DNA from: JAXDMU01 sp963762435
Lineage (GTDB): Bacteria > Pseudomonadota > Alphaproteobacteria > ATCC43930 > CGMCC-115725
Length of the DNA: 64,000 nucleotides
Assembly: GCA_963762435.1 (NCBI GenBank)
Contig: CAVXLN010000015.1
Location: 310,001-374,000, forward strand
Direction: 5' to 3'
In this document: positions 43,048-51,453 of the stretch, in pieces
How positions within the stretch are numbered: position 1 is the stretch's first letter
Layout of the letters: every line of letters begins with the position of its first letter
The notes under the pieces: generated by a model
The model's database searches: none
Told to the model about the DNA's origin: nothing
What the model saw: only the letters and a program-made list of their open reading frames with translations
Made by a program: the position numbers and the translations under genes

Positions 43048-44001
43048 TCAGTAGGCGGCGGCCTGCTGCGTGCCGGGCATCTGAGCCGCGACGCGGCCGG
43101 AGCCCAGCACCATGGCGTCGATCGTGCGGTTGGACTGGGAATTGACGACGTGGATGACGCTGCCCTGGCCGCCATCCTCGAGCGCCTTGCCGGCGGCGGT
43201 GAGATAGAGGCCCGGCCGCTCCAAAACGATCAGCACCAGCTCGTTGCGCTTGATGACGACCGGGACCTCGATATCGGCGGCGCGCACCGCCTGCTCGGCG
43301 CGGAGCGGATGGCGCGGCGTGCGGCCGATGATGTCCTTGGGATCGGTCAGGTCGCCGACCGGCAGCGAGATCGAGGACATTTCGGTCCAGGCGATGTCGG
43401 CTTCGCGGATCGGCTCGCCGGGCGCCATCGCGCGGGCCAGCACCGGCACATGGATCAAGGTCTCGACCCGGCCCGAGACGCGGATCGGCCGCGCCATCGG
43501 ATCATTGGCCGGCAGGCGCAGCTGCGCCGTGAAATGCCCGGTCTCGCGATTGACCTCGATCGTGTCGACGCCGATCCCGCCATTGTCGCCGACGGCGAGA
43601 TAGAGCTGGACCTGGCTGTCGAGCACGATTCGGATGTCGCTGTTGCCTTTCCCGACCTCCTGCGCCAGGCGCGCTGAGATCTCCTTGGTGTCGATGCTGA
43701 CCGAGGCGCGCTCGACCCGGATCGCCGTGAAGCTCGAGGGCGCACGCCAGTCGAGGCCATGGGCGCGTGCCGTGGCCGCGAGCCAGGGCGCCTCGAAGAG
43801 GGTGGAGTTGCCGGCCTGGGGCGCTGCCGCCACGACATCGCCGGCATGGTCGCCGGCATTGTCGAAGAGATCGCCCAGATGGATCTGCGGGCCTTCGACG
43901 CGGGCGGCGGCCTTGAGCTGGGGCAGCTCGGCGGCGGCGGCGGTCCCGAGGATGCAGGCGAAGGCGGCGGCGCCGAGGGCGGTGAGAAGAGAGGTGCGCA
44001 T
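43048..44001 (-). CDS. flgA: Flagellar P-ring assembly chaperone FlgA
   Basis: A 317-residue periplasmic protein with a signal peptide (about 1-23) and the SAF-type FlgA C-terminal domain: APGEPIREADIAWTEMSS, IIGRTPRHPLRAEQAVRA and VIKRNELVLIVLERPGLYLT. FlgA helps FlgI assemble the P-ring. flgG lies 11 nt upstream and flgH 26 nt downstream. Confidence 0.94.
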   Translation of the reverse strand: MRTSLLTALGAAAFACILGTAAAAELPQLKAAARVEGPQIHLGDLFDNAGDHAGDVVAAAPQAGNSTLFEAPWLAATARAHGLDWRAPSSFTAIRVERASVSIDTKEISARLAQEVGKGNSDIRIVLDSQVQLYLAVGDNGGIGVDTIEVNRETGHFTAQLRLPANDPMARPIRVSGRVETLIHVPVLARAMAPGEPIREADIAWTEMSSISLPVGDLTDPKDIIGRTPRHPLRAEQAVRAADIEVPVVIKRNELVLIVLERPGLYLTAAGKALEDGGQGSVIHVVNSQSNRTIDAMVLGSGRVAAQMPGTQQAAAY

Positions 44002-44012
44002 GGAAAGGCCCC

Positions 44013-44798
44013 TTAACGGAGGTTGCTCAGCGTCTGCTGCATCTGGTCCGAGGTCTCGATGACCTTGGAGTTCATCTCATAGGCGCGCTGAGCGGTGATG
44101 AGATTGGTGATCTCGTTGACGATGTTGACGTTCGAGGTCTCGAGGAAGCTCTGCTGCACGATGCCCGTATCGTTGACGCCGGGATTGGCGACCGTCGGGT
44201 TGCCGGAGGCCTGGGTTTCCTTGAGCAGATTCTGCCCGACCGCGAGCAGGCCGGCGTCGTTGGCGAAGACGGCGAGCTGGATCTGGCCGACATTCTGCGG
44301 ATTGACCTGGCCGGCCACCTGGGCCAGCACCTCGCCCGACTGGTCGATGGTGATCGAGGTGGTGCCCTGCGGGATGGCGATGGTCGGCTGCACCAGGGAA
44401 CCATCGGCGGTGACGATCTGGCGCTGGGCGTTGAGCTGGAACGAGCCGTCGCGGGTATAAGCCAGCGTGCCGTCGGGCTGCAGCACCTGGAAGAAGCCCT
44501 TGCCCTGGATCGCGACATCGAGCGGGTTGCCGGTCTGGCTGAGATTGCCCTGGGTGTCGATGCGATAGACCGCCGCCGCCTTGACGCCGATGCCGATCTG
44601 CACGCCGACCGGTACGATGGTGCCGGCATCGGACGAGTTCTCGCCGGGGGCTCTGAGGTTCTGATAGAGCAGATCCTGGAACCCGGCGCGCTGCTCCTTG
44701 AAGCCGGTCGTGTTCAAATTGGCGATGTTGTTCGAGATCACTTCGACATAGAGCTGCTGAGCCTGCATGCCGGTGGCGGCGATATCCATTGAACGCAT
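44013..44798 (-). CDS. flgG: Flagellar distal rod protein FlgG
   Basis: A 261-residue rod protein with the axial-family N-terminus (AATGMQAQQLYVEVISNNIA, NLNTTGFKEQRAGFQDLLYQ), the central QGKGFFQVLQPDGTLAYTRD and the C-terminal coiled segment LITAQRAYEMNSKVIETSDQ. It forms the distal rod inside the P- and L-rings, which are encoded nearby. Confidence 0.97.
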   Translation of the reverse strand: MRSMDIAATGMQAQQLYVEVISNNIANLNTTGFKEQRAGFQDLLYQNLRAPGENSSDAGTIVPVGVQIGIGVKAAAVYRIDTQGNLSQTGNPLDVAIQGKGFFQVLQPDGTLAYTRDGSFQLNAQRQIVTADGSLVQPTIAIPQGTTSITIDQSGEVLAQVAGQVNPQNVGQIQLAVFANDAGLLAVGQNLLKETQASGNPTVANPGVNDTGIVQQSFLETSNVNIVNEITNLITAQRAYEMNSKVIETSDQMQQTLSNLR

Positions 44799-44885
44799 GG
44801 TGCTTGTCCTTCTTTCTCAGGCTCTCCAGAGCCTGATCGCTTCGTTCCGAAGCGTGAATCAGTCTCTAAACATTTGATCGTGCTC

Positions 44886-45605
44886 TCAGGCGACTTTGCT
44901 GATCTTGTCGATCGCGTTGCGCAGTCTTTGGTCTTCGCCGTCGATCATCTGCTCCGCGCCGCCATAGGCCTTCTGCAGGCCCAAGAGGCGGGTGAGGGCG
45001 GTGATCGGCTGGACGTTCGAGCCTTCGACCGTGCCTTGGTGGATTTTCGAGGTGGTGTCGGGGGTCGGCGGATCCTGCGTGACGTAGAGCCCGTCGGAGG
45101 CCGCGACCAGATCCTGCTGATTGTCGAAATGGGCGATGCCGAGCTTGCCGACGGCACCCGCCTCGGTCGCCACGCTGCCATCGGGCGTGATCGAGATGTT
45201 GCGCGTATTGGCCGGCAGCACGATCGGGTTGGCCTGGTCGGACAGCAGCGCATAGCCCTGCGAGGTCACGATCCGGCCGCCGCTATCGAGCTGGAAACGG
45301 CCGTCGCGAGTGTAGCGGGGGCCGTCGGGCGTCTCGACCGTGAAGTAGCCGTCGCCCTCGATGCCGGCATCGAGCGAGTTGCCGGTCTGGCTGAGATTGC
45401 CCGACTTGATGTCGCGCATCACGCCGATATTGCGGACGTAGGAGATGGTCTGGCCTTGCGGCCCGGGCTGCAGATATTCTTTGAACAGAACGGACTGCGA
45501 CTTGTAGGCCGGCGTCGACAGATTGGCGATGTTGTTGGCTGCCACATCCATGCTGTTTTCCAGCGCGGTCTGGCTGCCAAGCGCTACATAGGTCGCCGTT
45601 TGCAT
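44886..45605 (-). CDS. flgF: Flagellar proximal rod protein FlgF
   Basis: A 239-residue rod protein: MQTATYVALGSQTALENSMD, DVAANNIANLSTPAYKSQSV and a C-terminal helix (TRLLGLQKAYGGAEQMIDGE). I start at this methionine because AAGGG lies 9 nt upstream; an ATG three codons earlier abuts that site. First gene of its operon, with a near-consensus sigma-54 promoter and two FlbD-type palindromes upstream, divergent from fliL. Confidence 0.94.
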   Translation of the reverse strand: MQTATYVALGSQTALENSMDVAANNIANLSTPAYKSQSVLFKEYLQPGPQGQTISYVRNIGVMRDIKSGNLSQTGNSLDAGIEGDGYFTVETPDGPRYTRDGRFQLDSGGRIVTSQGYALLSDQANPIVLPANTRNISITPDGSVATEAGAVGKLGIAHFDNQQDLVAASDGLYVTQDPPTPDTTSKIHQGTVEGSNVQPITALTRLLGLQKAYGGAEQMIDGEDQRLRNAIDKISKVA

Positions 45606-45654
45606 CCTGCTCATCCCTTCGAACCGAACGGCCATACCGCTCGGCAGGATCAGG

Positions 45655-45671
45655 AGCACGTGCCGTGCCAA
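45655..45671 (-). promoter_or_regulatory. Sigma-54 promoter of the flgF operon
   Basis: On the minus strand TTGGCACGGCACGTGCT, one mismatch in the core of YTGGCACGRNNNTTGCW, with GG and GC 10 nt apart. Predicted transcription start about 45644, about 39 nt before the flgF ATG. Confidence 0.75.
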
Positions 45672-45756
45672 CGATTATTTCGTTGCTATTTCAGATAGTT
45701 ATCCTAAATCGGACGGGCCGCCGGGGCCGGTCTTTGCCGGGTCGCGATCTTGCCGA

Positions 45757-45793
45757 CCGGCAGAAAATACCGGTCTCGGTCCGGAATTGCCGG
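45757..45793. promoter_or_regulatory. FlbD-type palindromes between flgF and fliL
   Basis: CCGGCA-GAAAA-TACCGG (45757-45773, one arm mismatch) and a weaker CCGG-AATTG-CCGG (45781-45793), centres 22 bp apart. They lie about 120-145 bp upstream of the predicted flgF start, the same geometry as at flgI, and about 70-100 bp before fliL. Confidence 0.55.
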
Positions 45794-45860
45794 CCTCGGC
45801 CCTGCTTCCCTCGCCGTCGGTAAAGATCGCCTTCACTCTTTGCCGCGAAGATCCGGCGCC

Positions 45861-46340
45861 ATGAAGCGCTTTCGCCTGATCCTGATCCTCGTCGGCCTTC
45901 TGGTGATTCTCGCCGGGGGTGCCGCCGGCCTCTATTTCACCGGCGCCCTCGACAAGCTGATGGGCGGCTCGAAATCGGCCGAGGCGGCCGCGGAGCCGCC
46001 CAAGCCCAAGGAGAAGCCGAAACCCACCGCGGCAACAGGTTTCTTCGACCTGCCCGAGGTGCTGGTCATGCTCGACCCCAAGGGCGGCAAGCAGCGCTCC
46101 ATGCTGCGCATGCTGATCAGCCTGCAGCTGCCCTCGGCCGGCGATATCAACCACGCCCAGGCCTATCTGCCGCGCATGCTCGATGCCTGCCAAATCTATC
46201 TAAGGACGCTATCGGTTGCCGATCTGCGCGGGGGCGAGCAACAGAAGCATATCCGCGACGAGCTTCTGAAGCGGCTCAACGACGCGATGGCGCCGATGCA
46301 GATCGACGCGATCCTGTTCCGCGAGGTCGCCGTCGAGTAG
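45861..46340 (+). CDS. fliL: FliL family basal-body protein (first copy)
   Basis: A 159-residue inner-membrane protein: one N-terminal membrane helix (RLILILVGLLVILAGGAAGL), a charged linker and the periplasmic FliL domain (FFDLPEVLVMLDPKGGKQRS, HIRDELLKRLNDAM, IDAILFREVAVE). FliL associates with stators and supports torque. The ATG was chosen from the TM start. A second FliL follows 99 nt downstream. Confidence 0.88.
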   Translation: MKRFRLILILVGLLVILAGGAAGLYFTGALDKLMGGSKSAEAAAEPPKPKEKPKPTAATGFFDLPEVLVMLDPKGGKQRSMLRMLISLQLPSAGDINHAQAYLPRMLDACQIYLRTLSVADLRGGEQQKHIRDELLKRLNDAMAPMQIDAILFREVAVE

Positions 46341-46396
46341 CGGATCCCCAGCATTTGTCGATAAACCAGATCTTAATGAAGCCTCCCTAGTCTTCC

Positions 46397-46404
46397 TTAA
46401 CCAT
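46397..46404 (+). promoter_or_regulatory. CtrA half-site upstream of the second fliL
   Basis: TTAACCAT, identical to the short CtrA motif known from Caulobacter, 36 bp before the second fliL start. A second TTAA lies about 22 bp upstream. Confidence 0.4.
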
Positions 46405-46439
46405 TCTCAGCGATGTCGCTTGCTGCGCAAGGAAGTCTG

Positions 46440-46961
46440 ATGGCCACTGACGAGGCGGAAGACGCCGTCGAATCTGCACCCGAGCCCAAGAAATCGGGGA
46501 AGAAGAAGCTGATCCTGCTCATCGCGCTGCCGGTGCTGCTGCTGGCCGGTATCGGTGCCGGCCTTTATTTCAGCGGCATCGCGCAAACACTGCTCGGCGT
46601 GAAGAAGGAGGAGGTGGCGAAGGCCGATGCCCCGCCGCCGCCAGCACCGCCCAAGGAGCCCGTGTTCATCGATCTGCCGGACATGCTGGTCAACCTCAAT
46701 ACCGGCGGCAAGCGCACCAATTTCCTCAAGATCTCGGTTAGCCTGCAGCTCGACAGCAAGGACGACCAGCCGAAGGTGCAGCAGGTCCAGCCGCGCGTCA
46801 TCGACACCTTCCAGTCGTACTTGCGCGAGCTCAGGCTCGACGATTTGCGCGGCTCTGCCGGTCTCTACCGGCTGCGCGAGGAGCTTTTGCTGCGCGTCAA
46901 TGCCGCAGCCTCGCCGGCCAAGGTCGATGACGTGCTGTTCCGCGAATTGCTGGTCCAATAA
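46440..46961 (+). CDS. fliL: FliL family basal-body protein (second copy)
   Basis: A 173-residue protein with an acidic cytoplasmic N-terminus, one membrane helix (LILLIALPVLLLAGIGAGLY), a proline linker and a FliL domain (VFIDLPDMLVNLNTGGKRTN, LRGSAGLYRLREELLLRVN, DDVLFRELLVQ). It directly precedes fliM, the classic place of FliL in alphaproteobacteria. AAGGAAG lies before the ATG at 46440; the nine codons upstream are unlikely to be translated. Confidence 0.93.
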   Translation: MATDEAEDAVESAPEPKKSGKKKLILLIALPVLLLAGIGAGLYFSGIAQTLLGVKKEEVAKADAPPPPAPPKEPVFIDLPDMLVNLNTGGKRTNFLKISVSLQLDSKDDQPKVQQVQPRVIDTFQSYLRELRLDDLRGSAGLYRLREELLLRVNAAASPAKVDDVLFRELLVQ

Positions 46962-46988
46962 CGCTTTCGGGACGCGAACGGGGTTTTT

Positions 46989-48095
46989 ATGTCCGAGATC
47001 TCGAAGGAAGAAGAAGAGCGCATGGCGGCCGAATGGGCTGCCATGTCGGGCGACACGCCGGCCGAAGGCGATGGCGGCGGCGGTGGCGGCGATGACGATA
47101 TGTCGGCCGCCATGGGGATGGATGGCGGCTCGACCCGTGTCCTGAACCAGAACGAGATCGACAGCCTGCTGGGCTTCGCCGACGGCAATTCGCGCGACCG
47201 CGACACGTCGGGCATCCGAGCCATCATCGATTCGGCCCTCGTTTCCTATGAGCGCCTGCCGATGCTCGAGGTGGTGTTCGACCGCCTCGTCCGCATGATG
47301 TCGACCAGCTTGCGCAATTTCACCTCTGACAATGTCGAGGTTTCGCTCGACAGCATCACCTCCACCCGTTTTGGCGACTATCTCAACTCGATCCCGCTGC
47401 CGGCGATGCTCTCGGTCTTCAAGGCCGAGGAATGGGACAATTACGGCCTGCTGACGGTCGATTCCGCCCTCATCTACTCGATCGTCGACGTGCTCCTGGG
47501 CGGTCGGCGCGGCACGGCGGCGATGCGTATCGAAGGCCGGCCCTACACGACGATCGAACGCAACCTGGTCGAGCGTCTCGTTACCGTCGTGCTGGGCGAC
47601 CTCTCCGCCGCCTTCGACCCTCTGAGTCCGGTCGATTTCCGATTCGAGCGTCTGGAGATCAATCCGCGCTTCGCCACAATCGCGCGGCCCGCCAATGCGG
47701 CGATCGTCGCCAGGTTGCGGATCGACATGGAAGATCGCGGCGGCAGGCTCGAATTACTCTTTCCGAACGCGACCTTAGAGCCCGTGCGCGAGCTTCTGCT
47801 GCAGATGTTCATGGGCGAGAAGTTCGGCCGGGATTCGATCTGGGAGACACATCTCGCGGGCGAACTCTGGCATACCAACGTGCAAATTCGCGCCGTACTC
47901 GACAGCCTGCAACTTTCGCTGAAGGATGTATTGAACTGGCAGGTCGGCACTCGGTTGCCGCTCAACGCCAGCCCGAACAGCGATGTCGAACTGCTCTGCG
48001 GCGACCTGCTGATGTTCAACGGCAGGATGGGCCGCAAGGGCGGCAACATCGCGGTGCGGATCGAGGAAAAGGTCGAGAAGAAGCAGGAGCGATGA
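46989..48095 (+). CDS. fliM: Flagellar motor switch protein FliM
   Basis: A 368-residue switch protein. The N-terminus carries a glycine-rich stretch and LNQNEIDSLLGF, the CheY-binding type motif placed here after about 55 residues rather than at the very start. The middle CheC-like domain and the C-terminal SpoA domain (LKDVLNWQVGTRLPLNASPN) follow. It forms the C-ring with FliN and FliG. The next gene starts within its stop. Confidence 0.96.
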   Translation: MSEISKEEEERMAAEWAAMSGDTPAEGDGGGGGGDDDMSAAMGMDGGSTRVLNQNEIDSLLGFADGNSRDRDTSGIRAIIDSALVSYERLPMLEVVFDRLVRMMSTSLRNFTSDNVEVSLDSITSTRFGDYLNSIPLPAMLSVFKAEEWDNYGLLTVDSALIYSIVDVLLGGRRGTAAMRIEGRPYTTIERNLVERLVTVVLGDLSAAFDPLSPVDFRFERLEINPRFATIARPANAAIVARLRIDMEDRGGRLELLFPNATLEPVRELLLQMFMGEKFGRDSIWETHLAGELWHTNVQIRAVLDSLQLSLKDVLNWQVGTRLPLNASPNSDVELLCGDLLMFNGRMGRKGGNIAVRIEEKVEKKQER

Positions 48096-48781
48096 GCATG
48101 AACCTTCCGATGATTCTCGACATCGTCGTCATCTGCTTGCTGGTCGCCACCATCATCTATGCGATGCAGCTGAGCCGGCGCCTGACGCTCTTGAAGGCCG
48201 ACCGCAACCAGCTGCAGGAGCTGATCAAGGGCCTGCAGAAGTCGACGCGCCAGGCCGAGGAAGCAGTCGGCGGCCTCAAGGCCGGTGCCGCCGATGCCGG
48301 CCGGACGCTGCATCAGGCGACCGAGCGCGGCGAGCTTCTGAAGGCCGATCTCGCCTTCATCACTGAGCGGGCCGAGTCCGTGGCCGATCGGCTCGAGGCG
48401 CTTCTGAAGAAGGAGCGCGATGCGGCATCCGCACCCTCCATCGTCGCCCCTTCGATCCTGGCGAATGCGCCGCCGGCACCGACGCCGATCTCGGTCGAGC
48501 CGCGTCCGCGCCGGGCCGAGAAGGCGGAGCCCGATGCCGCTGCCGGGCATAGCCGGCTCGCGACGCTCTTGAAGCATGCCGATGCCGCCAACGCGGTGCC
48601 GCGCCCCGAGCTCGTCAAGGAAACGGCGCGCAACCGCGTCGCCGCTGCGCCGGCGCCGGTCGAGCCGTCGCGCCCCGCTATCGTGCCGCCGGCCGATGAC
48701 TTCCCCGCCGGCGATCGCGGCGGCAATGTCCAGACCCGGACCGAGCGCGACCTGCTGCGGGCGCTCGAGGCGCGGAGATAG
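48092..48781 (+). CDS. DUF6468 flagellar-cluster membrane protein
   Basis: A 229-residue protein: one N-terminal membrane helix (ILDIVVICLLVATIIYAMQL), a coiled-coil stretch (about 25-115) and a Pro/Ala-rich tail with a short conserved end (RTERDLLRALEARR). It overlaps the fliM stop by 4 nt and precedes motE, an arrangement seen in Rhodospirillales. A structural or stator-related role is inferred from position. Confidence 0.75.
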   Translation: MSMNLPMILDIVVICLLVATIIYAMQLSRRLTLLKADRNQLQELIKGLQKSTRQAEEAVGGLKAGAADAGRTLHQATERGELLKADLAFITERAESVADRLEALLKKERDAASAPSIVAPSILANAPPAPTPISVEPRPRRAEKAEPDAAAGHSRLATLLKHADAANAVPRPELVKETARNRVAAAPAPVEPSRPAIVPPADDFPAGDRGGNVQTRTERDLLRALEARR

Positions 48782-48784
48782 AAG

Positions 48785-49456
48785 ATGCTGGTCCTGCGCC
48801 GCCTGCTCTTCTCGCTCATCGCCATTTTGGGTCTGACGCTCTCCGTCCGGCTGGGCGCGCTCTGGCACGAGGCCGGCATGGCGCTCGCCGAAAGCACGCC
48901 GCCGGCCGCTTCATCACCCACCAACGGCGCCAAGCCCGACAATGCGAAGCCCGATGCCGTTCCGGCCGACGGCGCCAAGGCCGATCCCGCCGGTGGCGAT
49001 CCGATCAAACCAACCTCCGCGACGGCCAAGCAGAAATTCTCGCCGGCCGAGGTCGAGCTGCTTCAAGGCCTTTCCAAGCGGCGGACCGAGCTCGACCAGC
49101 GCTCGGACGAGCTCGACCAGCGCGAGCTGCTGCTGAAGGCCGCGGAGCAGCGTGTCCAGGAGAAGATCGACAAGCTGCAGCAGATGCAGGCGCAGATCGA
49201 CACCACGATCGGCAAGGTCGATGAGCAGGAAGATGAGCGGCTGAAGAGCCTGGTGCATATCTACGAGACGATGAAGCCGGCCGAGGCGGCGCGCGTCTTC
49301 GAGCAGCTCGACATGCCGGTGCTGCTGCAGCTGATGACCCGGATGAAGGACCAGAAGACCGCCCCGATCATGGCCGCCATGGCGGTCGACAAGGCCAAGG
49401 CGCTGACCCTGGCGCTGGCCGAGCGGAAGCAGGTCGCTGATTCCAAACCCAATTGA
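48785..49456 (+). CDS. motE: MotE-like protein (MgtE N-domain type)
   Basis: A 223-residue protein with an N-terminal membrane helix (about 5-25), a disordered linker, a coiled coil (KFSPAEVELLQGLSKRRTEL onward, about 80-150) and a C-terminal helical MgtE-N/FliG-like domain (HIYETMKPAEAARVFEQLDM). MotE is a periplasmic chaperone-like partner of motor proteins in alphaproteobacteria. It sits 3 nt after the DUF6468 gene. Confidence 0.82.
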   Translation: MLVLRRLLFSLIAILGLTLSVRLGALWHEAGMALAESTPPAASSPTNGAKPDNAKPDAVPADGAKADPAGGDPIKPTSATAKQKFSPAEVELLQGLSKRRTELDQRSDELDQRELLLKAAEQRVQEKIDKLQQMQAQIDTTIGKVDEQEDERLKSLVHIYETMKPAEAARVFEQLDMPVLLQLMTRMKDQKTAPIMAAMAVDKAKALTLALAERKQVADSKPN

Positions 49457-49484
49457 ACCGTACCTTACTGTCGAGGAAACCATC

Positions 49485-50126
49485 ATGGCCAAGCCCGCAG
49501 TCGCGGATGAATTGAGCAAGCGGCTGGACGGGCTGCGCAGCAACCGGCCGCAGGCGAGCCGGGCGGAGATCACGAGTGCTGTCGAGGAGGTAATATCCAG
49601 CCTGACCGGCTCGCTGACCCTGTCCGACATCAAGCTCTATCGCGAGCTCGAGGATCTGGCCCGCTTCATCCAGACGGCGAAGCGCGAGATCGCCGCGGTC
49701 CGGCCAGAGGAGATCCGCAGCGAGCATATTCCGATCGCGACCGACGAGCTCGATGCCGTGGTCGCCGCGACCGCTCATGCCACGGGCGAGATCCTCGACC
49801 GGGCCGAGGCGCTCGAGAAGCTGGCGGCGACGCTGCCGCCGGGACCCGCGGCCGAGATCTCGGACGCCGTCACGGCCATCTTCGAGGCGAGCAACTTCCA
49901 GGACATCACCGGCCAGCGCATCACCAAGGTCGTGCGCACGCTGAAATTCATCGAATCCAAGATCGACGGGTTGGTCGCCGCCTTCGGCAGCGCCTCCATC
50001 GATATTGGCCCGGCGCCGGAGATCGAGGAGCCGGAAGGCGATGCCGCCTTGCTGCACGGCCCGCAGATGCCGGCCGCCGCCAATACCCAAGCCGAGATCG
50101 ACGCGATCCTGGCCGGTTTGTTCTAG
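49485..50126 (+). CDS. cheZ: Chemotaxis phosphatase CheZ
   Basis: A 213-residue, mostly helical protein with the CheZ catalytic stretch IFEASNFQDITGQRITKVVR (the glutamine in QDITGQ is the residue that attacks CheY-phosphate in known CheZ) and a C-terminal peptide AEIDAILAGLF resembling the CheY-binding tail. It would turn off tumbling/reversal signals at the motor encoded around it. Confidence 0.9.
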   Translation: MAKPAVADELSKRLDGLRSNRPQASRAEITSAVEEVISSLTGSLTLSDIKLYRELEDLARFIQTAKREIAAVRPEEIRSEHIPIATDELDAVVAATAHATGEILDRAEALEKLAATLPPGPAAEISDAVTAIFEASNFQDITGQRITKVVRTLKFIESKIDGLVAAFGSASIDIGPAPEIEEPEGDAALLHGPQMPAAANTQAEIDAILAGLF

Positions 50127-50141
50127 ATATCGGGGGCGCAG

Positions 50142-50786
50142 GTGATCGCGGGTGAGGATGCAACGGCCGCTTCCGGGCGGCCGCTGGGCGCGATCTCGAC
50201 GCTGATCAGCCTATTCCTGCTGCTCCTCGTCTTCTTCATCGTGCTATTCTCGGTCGCTCGCGTGCACCAACAGCGGGTCGATCAAGTGATCGGCAGCATC
50301 GACCAGGCCTTCGGCGGCGTGCCATCGAAGCTCGGCCTCATCCGCCGGCCGTCACCCGACGCGCTCGAAGCGACGCCGGAAGGCTTCGCGCTGGCCGTGA
50401 GCGCCCTCATCACCGGCTTTGCCGAGCTCGAGGCGAATGGCCGCCCGGCACCGCCCGGCACGCTGATCGAGATCGATCTGCCGCTCGATCGCCTCTTCGC
50501 CGCGAATAACGTCGGCCTCTTGCCCGATCCGGCCGGCAGCCTCGACCGCCTTTCCGTGCTGCTGCAGCAGCGTCGGCACGGCATGGGCTTCCGCCTGACG
50601 CTCCGCGCCGTTGTGCCGCCGGGGACCGATCGCGATCTCGCGGCCGACCGTCTTGCCGGCGTCGCCTCCTCCCTCTTCGCACGCGGCTGCCCGCCCGATG
50701 CGCTGGCGATCGGGCTCGAGACCGGGCCTGCCGCCTTGCTGCGCCTCGATTTCGCGCCAATCGGCAAGCCGGCCGAGGGCGAGTGA
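50142..50786 (+). CDS. MotB-like protein lacking the ion-binding aspartate
   Basis: A 214-residue protein with one N-terminal membrane helix (LISLFLLLLVFFIVLFSVAR) that aligns with the MotB helix, but the aspartate needed for proton flow is a serine (Ser23). The rest resembles a short periplasmic domain without a clear OmpA-type peptidoglycan motif. It lies 1 nt before a normal MotB-like gene, so the two may form a mixed stator. It starts 15 nt after the cheZ stop; the first codon is ATG or the upstream GTG. Confidence 0.7.
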   Translation: MIAGEDATAASGRPLGAISTLISLFLLLLVFFIVLFSVARVHQQRVDQVIGSIDQAFGGVPSKLGLIRRPSPDALEATPEGFALAVSALITGFAELEANGRPAPPGTLIEIDLPLDRLFAANNVGLLPDPAGSLDRLSVLLQQRRHGMGFRLTLRAVVPPGTDRDLAADRLAGVASSLFARGCPPDALAIGLETGPAALLRLDFAPIGKPAEGE

Positions 50787-50787
50787 C

Positions 50788-51453
50788 ATGATCCAGCCCG
50801 AGGATGATATGCCGAGCGTGACGCCCAGCGTGGCACCCGGCTGGATGATCACCTTCGCCGATCTTCTGTCGCTGCTGCTCGCCTTCTTCGTGCTGATGTT
50901 CGCCACGACCTCGATCGCGCCCAAGGATTGGCAGCGCACGGTCCAGCCGATCTCGACCTATCTCTCCGGCCAGACCATCGCGGCGCCCGAGGTCTCGGCA
51001 CCGCCGCCGGCCGGACCGCCGCGCATCGAGCTCGACTATACGGCCGCCCTCTTCGAGCGGCTCGCCGTCGATTCGGCAGCGCTCAAAGGGGCCGCGGTCG
51101 AGCGCGACGAGCATGAGATCCGGTTCCGCCTGCCCATGAACTTCGCCTGGGCCGGCCAGGATCCGGCGCCGCTCGCCGATCTCGCCCGGCTGCTGTCGAG
51201 CCTCGATAACCGGATCGAGGTGCGGGTCCATGGCGTTGCCGATCTGACGCAGGCGGCCGATCCGCTGGCACAATGGCGCCGCGTGCTGGCGCGGGCGGAT
51301 GCGGTCTCGGCCGAGCTCGAACGGATGGGCGTGCGCAAGCTGCCGGTCAGCGGTGCGGTCGATCTCGAGGGTAAGGTCAGGGACGAGCAGGTGACGCTGA
51401 TCATCCGGGACGAAGCGAACGATCGGGACGGGACCCATGCGGCGGCGCCCTGA
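50788..51453 (+). CDS. MotB-family stator protein
   Basis: A 221-residue protein with the MotB helix WMITFADLLSLLLAFFVLMF carrying Asp25, the expected proton acceptor. The periplasmic part is shorter than in classic MotB and resembles an OmpA-like fold (LLSSLDNRIEVRVHGVADLT). With the MotA-like protein at 18000 it can form a stator. It begins 1 nt after the preceding gene's stop; its last 17 nt overlap the TPR gene. Confidence 0.8.
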   Translation: MIQPEDDMPSVTPSVAPGWMITFADLLSLLLAFFVLMFATTSIAPKDWQRTVQPISTYLSGQTIAAPEVSAPPPAGPPRIELDYTAALFERLAVDSAALKGAAVERDEHEIRFRLPMNFAWAGQDPAPLADLARLLSSLDNRIEVRVHGVADLTQAADPLAQWRRVLARADAVSAELERMGVRKLPVSGAVDLEGKVRDEQVTLIIRDEANDRDGTHAAAP

